Shown here piece by piece: positions 19,717 through 29,000 of a DNA stretch of 64,000 nt; the stretch's first letter is position 1, and every line of letters starts with the position of its first letter. The DNA is from Bugulina stolonifera (Eukaryota; Bryozoa; Gymnolaemata; Cheilostomatida; Bugulidae). The stretch spans positions 9,383,501 to 9,447,500 of the forward strand of contig OW285192.1 in the NCBI GenBank assembly GCA_935421135.1, in the 5' to 3' direction. Below the pieces are notes generated by a model. That model made no database searches and was not told where the DNA came from. It was given only the letters and a program-made list of their open reading frames with translations. The position numbers were made by a program, and so were the translations under genes.

Positions 19717-22683
19717 TTATTTATATACTACGTAGTCTCTGTACTTAGGGTTGGGCCTACTCACCCTCCCTGATCTTGTCACTACTCCGGCCTGTCTCTG
19801 CTCCCTTGGTTTATTTTGTCTGTCTGTCCCTTGAGCAACTTCATGTCCTTCTGCTATGGACTTACCCCTGATCCTAACATCCTGTTCTGGTTCTATATTC
19901 ACTTCTTCCCCTTTCTGGTTTTCCTCTCCTCCTAAATCACTTTCTGTTTCAGAGCCACCTTCTGTCTCACTGTCACTTACTGGCATTAGTACCAAGTGCT
20001 TTCTATTTCTCCTAACAACTGCTCCATCCACTCGCACTAAATAACTGTCCGGTTCCTCGGCCCTGCCAATTACCCTAGCCTCCCGTCCATAATCCTGATT
20101 AGAAGTTTTTACCCAGACTTTATCACCTACTGCCAAATCACCCAAGTTTCTTACCCTCTTCCTATCATTATAATTTGCCTCCATCCTCAGTTTCAGTCCC
20201 TTATCTTTAGCTCTAAACTTCTCATGGTCGACTTCCCTCTGGGCTATCTTTGACAGACCCACCCTTATCGACCTTCCAAACAGCAATTGGGCTGGACTAT
20301 AACCCGACTCCAACGGTGTGTCCCTATACACAGCCAATGCTCCTACCCTGTCCTGGTTTTTTCTCCACAGCCTCTTAACAGTTTGCACCGCCCTTTCCGC
20401 TGCCCCATTGCTCTGTGGATATAGCGGACTACTGGTTTCATGCGCAATTCCCACTTGCTCTGTATAACCCCTAAACTCCCTAGAGCTAAAACAGGGGCCA
20501 TTGTCTGTCCTTAGCCGTATTGAATGCCCAAACCTAGCAAACATCATCTTTAACTTTTCAATTACCTCTCCCGCAGTTTGCCCCCCTATTCCCATTACCT
20601 CAATCCATCTGGAATAATAATCGACTACCACAATAAAGTTTACCCCTTCAAACTGAAACAGGTCTGCTCCCAATTCCTCCCATGGTCCTCCTGGTAATCC
20701 TGATACCCTTAGCGGTTGGTTAACCAACTTCCTATTCTTTGCACATATTTCACATTTTTTCACTTTCTCCCTTATTTCTGGTATTATCCCTGGCCACCAC
20801 ACTGACTCTGAGGCCCTCCTCTTGCACTTTTCCTCCCCCTGGTGACCCTCATGTATCTTATCTAAGGTTTTACTCCTCTCTCCCCTGGGTATGACTATCT
20901 GATCACCTTTTAATATTAACCCATTGTACTGTGATAAAGCTTCACGAACCAAGAAAAACTGTTTTACTTCCCCCCTCATACTGTGGCTCTTAGGCCACCC
21001 CTCTCCCATGTACTTCATTACCTCTTGTAATGTTTGGTCCCTTTGTGTCTCAACCCTCAAGTCCTCTAGTTCCTTACCTAGTAAAGCAGTACCCTCCACT
21101 AAATACCTAATGTGAGCCGTGGTTCGGAGTTCTAGTTTTCTGTCCCGTTCAGAAAACCCCCCTACCGGTTTTCTAGATAAGCAATCGGCTATATACATTT
21201 CACTACCCGGTGTGTGTATCACCTTATATTGGAACCTCATCATCCTTAGTTTGAACCGTTGAACCAATGGCAGCTGCGCCAGATCAGCTTCCCCTAGTAA
21301 TTCTGCCAATGACCTATGATCTGTTTCAAGTAGAAATTCCCTACCCACCAGGTAATATTCAAACTTTTCACAAGCCCACACCAATGCTAAAGCCTCTTTC
21401 TCTATCTGAGCATATCTACCCTCCGTATCAGACATCGCCCTTGATGCGTAGGCTATTGGCTTCCATGAACCATCTTCCCACTGCAGTAATGCTCCCCCTA
21501 ACCCAAATGAGCTGGCGTCAGCTGTTACTTTTGTCTTTTTGTTTAGGTCAAATTTTGCTAATACTGGGGCCTCTGCCACATGCTCCTTAATTCCCTGGAA
21601 AGCTTTCTGTTGTGCCTCTCCCCACACAAAGCTATTTCTCTTTTTCAACAACTCCCTCAGTGGTTTTGATAATTCTGACAGCCTATCACTGAATCTCCCC
21701 AAGTATCCTACCATCCCCAGAAAGCTTTTCACCTCTTTGACATTTTTCGGTTGTGGTAGCCGGTGTATTGCCTCTACTTTTTCTGGGTCTGCATGTATTC
21801 CCATCCCATCTATTATGTGTCCCAGAAATTTCACTTTCTCCACCCCAAACTCACATTTTTCCTTATTAAGTGTTATTCCCGCCTCTCTTAGCCTACTCAG
21901 TACTGCCCTAAGCCTTTCATCGTGTTCCCTAGCATCCTTACCATGAACCAAAATGTCATCCATTTGACATATCACACCTTGCAACCCCTCCAATACCCTC
22001 AATACCTGTCGCTGGTAAAACTCTGGTGCTGACGATATCCCAAATGGCAGCCTATTAAAGTAATATCTCCCAAAGGGTGTTATGAATGTTGTTAGTTCCC
22101 TCGATCTCCTATCTAACTCAGTTTGCCAGAACCCTGAATTGGCATCCATTTTACTAAAAACCCTTGATTTGGCTAATTTTGCTAATGTCACATCTGTGTT
22201 GGGCAATGGGAACACTTCTCTTCTCACATGTTTATTTAGCTGTGACAGGTCCACACACAACCTAACCTTCCCATTTTTCTTTGGAGCGCAAACTAACCCA
22301 GCACACCAATCTGTTGGCCTGTCTACTTGAGTAATAACTCCCTCCTTTACCATTCTCTGTAGTTCTGCCTTAACCTGTTCCTCTAGTCCTGCCGCCACCT
22401 TTCGTGGGACATCCAAACGAAATGGTCTTGCCCCTTCTTTCAAATCAATTTTATATTTTACCGGCATCTTACCCAAGCCCTTAAAAAGTGATGGGAATCC
22501 TTTTTCGACATCCCTCAGTGTGATCCTATTCACTTCTGCTAGCAAATTCAACTTCCTAATTTCCTTCCTACCGACTAGGTTCCTGGTAGCCCCTTCGATA
22601 ACGTAAACCTTTGTTTTAACTGCCCTACCCCCTTCTATTGATAACCCATCCCTTGCACTATGTTTATCTCCTCTTGTAGCCAT
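19717..22683 (-). CDS. pol: Ty3/gypsy Pol: reverse transcriptase, RNase H, integrase
   Basis: 988-aa uninterrupted frame. Residues 25-48 (VYVIEGATRNLVGRKEIRKL) look like the C-terminal end of a retropepsin, so most of the protease is gone. The RT palm has FSKMDA (D180) and QMDD at 240-243, where YxDD or LDD is more usual. RNase H residues D389, E428 and D455 are in place. The integrase has an HHCC zinc finger (HEGHQ...CEIC, about 605-645) and the DDE core (LGAD, RTDNG, AAERA; about 680-770). The acidic, basic-rich tail ends at a stop at 19717. The enzyme would copy and insert LTR element RNA/DNA. With gag absent it could move only in trans. The start ATG lies in an 80-bp tandem duplication (about 22632-22790); the upstream duplicate ATG leads to a 20-codon frame that stops. 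Confidence 0.9.
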   Translation of the reverse strand: MATRGDKHSARDGLSIEGGRAVKTKVYVIEGATRNLVGRKEIRKLNLLAEVNRITLRDVEKGFPSLFKGLGKMPVKYKIDLKEGARPFRLDVPRKVAAGLEEQVKAELQRMVKEGVITQVDRPTDWCAGLVCAPKKNGKVRLCVDLSQLNKHVRREVFPLPNTDVTLAKLAKSRVFSKMDANSGFWQTELDRRSRELTTFITPFGRYYFNRLPFGISSAPEFYQRQVLRVLEGLQGVICQMDDILVHGKDAREHDERLRAVLSRLREAGITLNKEKCEFGVEKVKFLGHIIDGMGIHADPEKVEAIHRLPQPKNVKEVKSFLGMVGYLGRFSDRLSELSKPLRELLKKRNSFVWGEAQQKAFQGIKEHVAEAPVLAKFDLNKKTKVTADASSFGLGGALLQWEDGSWKPIAYASRAMSDTEGRYAQIEKEALALVWACEKFEYYLVGREFLLETDHRSLAELLGEADLAQLPLVQRFKLRMMRFQYKVIHTPGSEMYIADCLSRKPVGGFSERDRKLELRTTAHIRYLVEGTALLGKELEDLRVETQRDQTLQEVMKYMGEGWPKSHSMRGEVKQFFLVREALSQYNGLILKGDQIVIPRGERSKTLDKIHEGHQGEEKCKRRASESVWWPGIIPEIREKVKKCEICAKNRKLVNQPLRVSGLPGGPWEELGADLFQFEGVNFIVVVDYYSRWIEVMGIGGQTAGEVIEKLKMMFARFGHSIRLRTDNGPCFSSREFRGYTEQVGIAHETSSPLYPQSNGAAERAVQTVKRLWRKNQDRVGALAVYRDTPLESGYSPAQLLFGRSIRVGLSKIAQREVDHEKFRAKDKGLKLRMEANYNDRKRVRNLGDLAVGDKVWVKTSNQDYGREARVIGRAEEPDSYLVRVDGAVVRRNRKHLVLMPVSDSETEGGSETESDLGGEENQKGEEVNIEPEQDVRIRGKSIAEGHEVAQGTDRQNKPREQRQAGVVTRSGRVSRPNPKYRDYVVYK

Positions 22684-22790
22684 GTTTATATTACCTGAAC
22701 TTAACCCTTTACTTCTATTGATAACCCATCCCTTGCACTATGTTTATCTCCTCTTGTAGCCATGTTTATATTACCTGAACTTAACCCTTT
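22632..22790. repeat. 80-bp tandem duplication at the 5' end of gypsy pol
   Basis: Two adjacent copies of a segment that includes TTGTAGCCATG (plus-strand reading) and ends AACCCTTTA. The duplication gives two candidate start codons for pol on the minus strand, only one of which continues into the long frame. Confidence 0.85.
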
Positions 22791-22918
22791 ACTTTAATTT
22801 GAATTAAACACTGGAAAAATTTCTTATCACTTGTCTAGGTACAGATCTATAACTTACCCCACCTTTCTGTGTTCTACTGTAACCTGTGTATTATCCAATG
22901 ATCCCACTTCTGACACCA

Positions 22919-23113
22919 TGTAATGTCTGTACTCACAAGTTTAATATATTCTTCCTCTGTACTGTTAGTCTGTCTCCTCTACCTCTCTCATTCACTCTCA
23001 ACCATAAAGTGTCCCCTTCTTAAGTCTCCAGCTATCTCTCAGCTATCTCCAAGCTATCCTTATAATCTTACCTATCCCCTTAGCCTTAGTGCTCTTACTT
23101 AGCTCCCAATACA
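22919..23113 (-). repeat. 5' LTR of the gypsy element
   Basis: 195 bp on the plus strand from TGTAATGTCTGTACTC to CCCAATACA. It is followed immediately inward by the tRNA-Leu primer-binding site, which fixes this as the 5' LTR for minus-strand transcription. Confidence 0.87.
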
Positions 23114-23140
23114 GTACAGGCTAGTGTATGCTGTACGGAA

Positions 23141-24898
23141 TAAATGGCATATAGAGAGGAGAAATATAATTGAAAACAGAATTATTTTTATACAATATTG
23201 AGTATCATGTATATATGACTAAATATACATGTATCTTGTGTATTCATGATTAGTGTGTAATGATGGATCATTATTATACTGTAATTATTTCTATACAAAT
23301 TATAATTCCATTGTACAATAAAACAATGTTATTCTTGTGGTTATTCTTGTATTATACATCTAAGTTGAGATTGCTGACTTCCACATCTATGAATACATCA
23401 ATAATTGATAAGAGGTTGTCCTCTCTCAATCTGTCTTTGGGCTGTGTAAAGATGGCAGGTCATATGCCTACTAAACTGTATTTCAATAACATACCCAAAA
23501 GTATGGCATCACTGTGGGAACATGCAGTAGGCTGACAGCAGCAACACATATATTAAAATAATGCATTTCAAGTGAGTCTAAAACTAGTCATTAACTGCTA
23601 CCCAAGTGCACTACAATGTAGTAATAATTAATATGTGTATCAACTTACTAGCGAGTGAGTTACATAATGGGCATGTTCCAAGTTAGGAGTTGTCTTCCTT
23701 TGTGACAGTGAAAACAACTCCTATTTCTGCTGCTTTATGTATATGGACAGTATATGCATGTACGTACTATATTACGTATATAATTATGTACATGTTTATG
23801 TATATTATGTATGTGCTCATGTACATGTACATGTACAGTATATCCACACAGATACCCGTAGTTACATGTGTAATTGTAGTAGTACAATAAATATATTGTA
23901 TTACGTGTAACTCTTGTGATACTTGGCAAAGCTACTACATGTATACCTGCATGATACTTTCCAGTGCAATATTATATACTAGCTTCCCAGTACACATTAT
24001 AGTTATTTATAGGTTTATTTTACAAGTCTATCTGTAAATAACAACTTGTGATTTGAGAAGCATGAGGCAGTAGGCAGCCCGTAGGTATAGGACAGGCTGA
24101 TGGGAACCAAGACCTAAAATAAAACCTTGAACTGATAACCAAATCTGCGTGTCAAATTTGTTACTTGTTGAGTAATGATAGCTTGTGTACATGTAGTTTA
24201 CTTATTAATAGTGCGGGTGCACTTCCTTGACAGACCAACTGCAGGTTCAATGCCAGTTAATTAGAGGCGGAGCTTTATCAAATCAAGCTGGAACAAATTT
24301 GTTACTAATCCTGCAAGGAATACTTATAGTGATATGCACATATGAATTGAATATTATAACAATAATGCTGAGCACTGGTCTTTGATGAATTATGATGACA
24401 TTGTTATGACCTTGAACATACCCCACGGCAGTCAGTTCTGGTAGAATAGGAGATAAGTAAGTGTAGTGTAGGTTAATACACGACAGCATGCTGATGAGAG
24501 CTAAAGGGAAACCACTAATCCACTAATCCATTCACACTACTAGTTAAGGTAAGTCACACAATAAGGTAAGTAAGTTAAGGTAGTTTATAGCATCAATAAT
24601 GCTTGACTATTATATTATAACAATTCTCACAGTACCAATGTCTATGTTAGAGTATAACCATTTACATTAATTCCAAATTTATAGGTATAAGTACTTGTAG
24701 TCTTATAATTACTGATTTGGCAGTTATATAATTACAGTGTACATTGTATATCAACAAAATAATAGATAACTTGATTTAATTAACAAAATTCGCAGTTGTG
24801 TCAAGTTCAACTGTCCTAAAGATAATATTAGGACTATTAATATAATATATATAATCCTAAAGAAATTTATACGTAATGTAGAGTACACAGGTGAACAT
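23141..24898. other. Intergenic with duplicated flanks
   Basis: 23141-23400 resembles the 3' flank of TRIM-like gene 1 (3464-3700). About 24000-24530 resembles 53215-53780 upstream of the second nucleotidyltransferase-TPR gene. A hairpin AGGAGTTGTC/ACAACTCCT is at 23685-23722 and runs of TACATGTA are at 23750-23840. No gene. Confidence 0.55.
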
Positions 24899-25555
24899 TA
24901 GCTGAACAGACATGTGCCAAGCAGACAAATACTCAAGTCAAGAGTCAAGTAAGAGTATACATTCCCAATTGATAAAAAGTAATTTAGAGTCAACTCATCG
25001 GATGAAGCAAGTCAAAAGTAGAGTAAGAGTAAATAAACAGCCATTTTGAAAAGTAAAGTAAGAGTCAAGCAACTAGTGCCAAAAGGCTAGAGTCAGAGTA
25101 GAGTCAAAAGTACAGCGGTATGTCAAAGAGAATACCAATGGGAATTTTGTAGAACACAGATTTCTGATGTATACAAGTGTGACAACACACAATAGGTAAT
25201 ACTTGGTGCTAGGTCTGATTTTCTGTCAGCTAAAGTAGTTCTGAAGAACAAAGGCTACTTCAAATTTGCACTTATTATAATTGTAGGTCTGTTTATCTAT
25301 AAGCCTCTCAGCTTCTCTATGGTGAACAAGACTTATTACATAGTTACACCAAACCAATAAAATTTTCATTGACAGCTGAAAGATTAGAGTAAAGTAAGAG
25401 TCGAGCATCATGCTTTGTAGGAGAGTAGAAGTAAAAGTCAATTCTCAGCTTTCACACAATACAAAAGCACAAGTCAATTGAAAGTAATGAAAAGCTGTTG
25501 CTCGAGTTAACTTGAGTCGAGTAAAATGACTCGAGTGCCCATGTCTGTAGCTGAA
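24899..25555. mobile_element. 641-bp hAT-like MITE, copy 1 (with TSD)
   Basis: The body 24907-25547 begins CAGACATGTGCC and ends GCCCATGTCTG. It is flanked by the perfect 8-bp duplication TAGCTGAA (24899-24906, 25548-25555). It is rich in AGAGTCAAGT-like words and has no transposase. A second copy of exactly the same length is at 57029-57669 with a different 8-bp duplication. Confidence 0.88.
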
Positions 25556-26032
25556 TAGACATGAACATATTTTAAACTTTTATGTTACATGTAGATATTA
25601 GTGTGCACACAAAAGTAATGTGTAATGTTACTACATATTATATGTGTTGTATTGTTTCTATTAAATTGCTACATGTAGATATTTCATGCAACTGAACCAA
25701 ACATTCCCATAGCTGAGTGTCAAGGCTCAGCCATACGAGAAGTTAGATGTAAAGACCAAGATGCTGGTCTTTTGAGTCCTTGGTGTCATGGAACACTGTT
25801 GTGATTGGTTAATATTAGACACAACTGCAACGCAATAACTGAATAATTATATAATTAATTAGAAATCAGCCTCGGTTAATGGCTGGATATTAATCAAGGC
25901 AACTGGTGGACTGGAGTTGTTATGTCAAAACCCACTGCCCCTCATGGAGCTGAGCCTAAAAAGTGAATCAGTTAAATACATAGTACATGTTAAGAGCATA
26001 ACAATAGGGTATATGTATGCAATATATTTCAG
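25556..26032. other. Upstream of nucleotidyltransferase-TPR gene A
   Basis: No gene. It ends in a polypyrimidine-poor acceptor TATTTCAG at 26025-26032, which is conserved in the second copy (56111-56118). An untranslated exon probably lies further upstream. Confidence 0.45.
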
Positions 26033-26088
26033 GTATGCTACGTGGAGTTGGTTGTGGAGTTGGTTACGACAAGAGAAATCTGGAGATA

Positions 26089-29000
26089 ATGGGGGACTAC
26101 CAGGTGTGACAGTGTTATATACATCATGCATCATACATGTACAAATGTACATGTACATGTACATTATGCATGTCTATTATATATATTGCATGTACATGTA
26201 CATGTACACCATTGTATAATAAATAAATTGTTAGTGAGTAGTAATATCAGTGCAGATCTGCACAGACATTTCCCCACGGATTCAGCCAATCACAGAGCCG
26301 TATTTCGGATTCTGACCAATCAGGAGCCACCACCCTCCGTGACCTTCGTCAAGGACACCGGAACTAGCCAAAATTTCCCCACGACCTTGCCAAGGTCGCG
26401 CTCCGGAACTGAGCGTTTCCTCCTCAAAAAATTTCCTAACCACGAACGAAAAATCTCCAAAAATTTTCCTAACCGCGACCGAAAAATCTCAAAAAATAAT
26501 CCTAACCGCGAACGAAAAAAATCTCTAAAAAAAACTTACCTCGAATGAAACGTCCCCGTCCTCGATTCTCTTAAAACTCTCCAACCTCTCCCTCGCGCCT
26601 CTTCTCTCCACGCCTCTCGCCTCTCGAATGATCGCCACCGACCCCGTCCCCCGCCTCTCCTATTCCAAGCCCCGCCCTCAAACCTCGGAATCTCCGCCCC
26701 GACCCTTTGACCAATCGACTGTGGACGAGGGGTGGGAGCCGGCCGCCAGCCGGGTCCCTCCCGCCCGGGACCCGTCGCGTTCTTCCCGACTATTTCCCCG
26801 GGGTTTTGAAATTCGTATCACCATGTTTTTGGGTTTCGATTAATAATACGTATATTTTATCGTATTCCTTAGAAAGTATATAATGATAGAAAGTATAGAG
26901 TAGAACACAAGGTGTATAAAATAAGTGACATATATAACGCACATATAGTAAGCGAGAATATCGTGTAAGCTACATAATTTCATCATTCAAAACTACAATT
27001 TAATATAGACTCGAGTCCATTTATATGCGTCGATCTTGGTATGTTTTTACCAATCGTTTTACCATACATTCTCGAGAGTAGAGCTCTAACGGAGTGATCA
27101 CGCATTTCTTCTGAAGTAATTGTGATGAGACGCTTAATGATCTTAGACATGCTCCATCTTCTAGCTCGTAAGAGGCAGAATAGAATGCAATAATCCCAGC
27201 ACACATTACTCAGTTCTCCTTGAATACACTCTCCATTCCATCGGATGATTACATCATTTCTCTCAAGCATTTCGCACACATCGGGATAAAAAGATGGTGG
27301 GAGTCCGTAAGAGTCAAAGTAGTCAATCTCTTTGCTGGTTGAGAAAACTGATATCCAGTGTTCACCGACTCTATCACTCGAGTGGGTGTTGAAGACGTAG
27401 ATCCCGGGAGTGGAAAAAGAATTTATAAAGTGATCTCTCGGCATAACACCTCTGAATAGACTAGAACTCTCTTCATCATCGGCGAGGATGCGCGCTATAC
27501 TCATCGTATCCATTTCTACATCATACCGGCAACCATAGATACTTCGTGATTACTGTTTATATAAATGATATCGTCTTTTTCTTCGTATACGAATAGACTC
27601 AATGTTGTATCCGTAGCTCTCGCGAATGAGAGATTGACGGAAAGAGATCCGTTTGAAAGTAGGTGAAAGTTGTCGTCACACAAGTCTCCTGAAACGTCAA
27701 AGGCGTAGATTGCTGAGTTTGTTTGAAATCTAGAAGAGGTGATTTCATTCCCCGTATCCGCGTCTGATGTACCAGTCACGGTGAAAAGATTCATATATTC
27801 ACGCGCGAATTTTCCACTCGTATAATCAGGCTCGTATCTTCTCGTTACAGGACTACCGTCTATAAGTAGTTCGACAGAGCTTACATCATATGGTGCAACT
27901 TAAACGGATTTTTAGAGTAGGCTCCACTTTTGGCGGTATGATCTAGTAGACCCACGAAAACGCGATTAGGACGTTGACCACCCTGATCGAAATTGATTCT
28001 CACACTCTGCTGTCCTCTAGCAATGACATGGAAGTGAGTCTTAATTCTATCGATGGGTAGCTTTATACTTTCTTCTTCTCGAACCCACACATCCATCTGC
28101 GCTTTTTGTAGTGAAGGATTTGCCTGTACGCGTCGTACCCACAACTCGGCTTTAGTTATCAAAATCCTCGCTGTATGAGCAAGATTTTCAGCAGCACCGG
28201 CGAGAGACATTTGTGGTGTAGCACGCTGTAGGGTGAGTCTTGAACCCACTCCGGGTGGAATAACTCTTCCTTGAGCGAAAACGCTCAGTCTAGGTCTCCC
28301 GTAGAAATTCATCTCCCCACTCGATAGTAAAGGGGTTTTTCTGACTAATTTATCAGCATTTGTAATGTCAGCATAGTCATTTCCAGTACCATCATCTTCA
28401 GTCCATCCGCTACCCACAGCCATATAAGACTTTTTAGCGTCTTTACCATAATTGAGTAAATTCTCAAGATAGGCACGAAATGGATAGTTTCCTTCGTATT
28501 CTACATCTTGTCCAGCTAGTTGAAAAGTAGCCGTTGAGAAGAGGGAATGCATAAAGTTATCACCCTTAATATAGAGAACATCATTAGCAGCTTCGGGGAA
28601 ATTATTCCCATCCGCTTTGATCACTTTGACTGTTACGGCTAAGTAACTTTTCGATAGGTCTGTGTAAAGTTCATCCGATGGTGGGATTACAATCTCAATG
28701 GCACCCTCTTGAGATTGTGTAATGGGTGCTAGGGGTATCCACTCTCCTCGGAGTACACTAGTGTGTGTTGGAGGGGTGGCGAATAAATCGAAGGCTGAGT
28801 TTACAGTATCCGCAGAGTCTTCGGAGACTTTAGAAAGTGCTACAGCTCGATGGTTGACAGACATGCTTTATATCTACTTCTTTCTCCGTTGACAACTTAT
28901 TCGTAACTGCCTTCCAATAGTATATTCTTTGATATATATATATATTATTTTAGTCAAATATAGTTCTCTTTCCTCGCCGCTTCTTTTTACTAACCCTAGA

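Larger units (their letters stand above)
19403..23113 (-). mobile_element. Ty3/gypsy LTR retrotransposon, gag-less deletion derivative
   Basis: 3.7 kb element transcribed on the minus strand. The 5' LTR is 22919-23113 (195 bp, TG...CA). The 3' LTR is 19403-19588 and lacks the outer 9 bp. Next to the 5' LTR, 22901-22918 matches the 3' end of tRNA-Leu (ATCCCACTTCTGACACCA on the plus strand), the primer-binding site. A polypurine tract (plus strand TTCCCCTTTCTTTTTTCCC from 19589) abuts the 3' LTR. There is no gag and no complete protease. The pol frame fills almost the whole interior. No clean target duplication remains because insertion was into a tandem repeat and one LTR end is truncated. Confidence 0.88.

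Noticed and set aside
19856..22330. Plus-strand open frames within the gypsy region
   Set aside because: Opposite-strand shadows of the 988-aa Pol, without motifs.
25226..25441. Minus-strand frames inside the 641-bp MITE (also 57348-57674)
   Set aside because: Shared by both MITE copies because they are the same repeat; no transposase-like motif.
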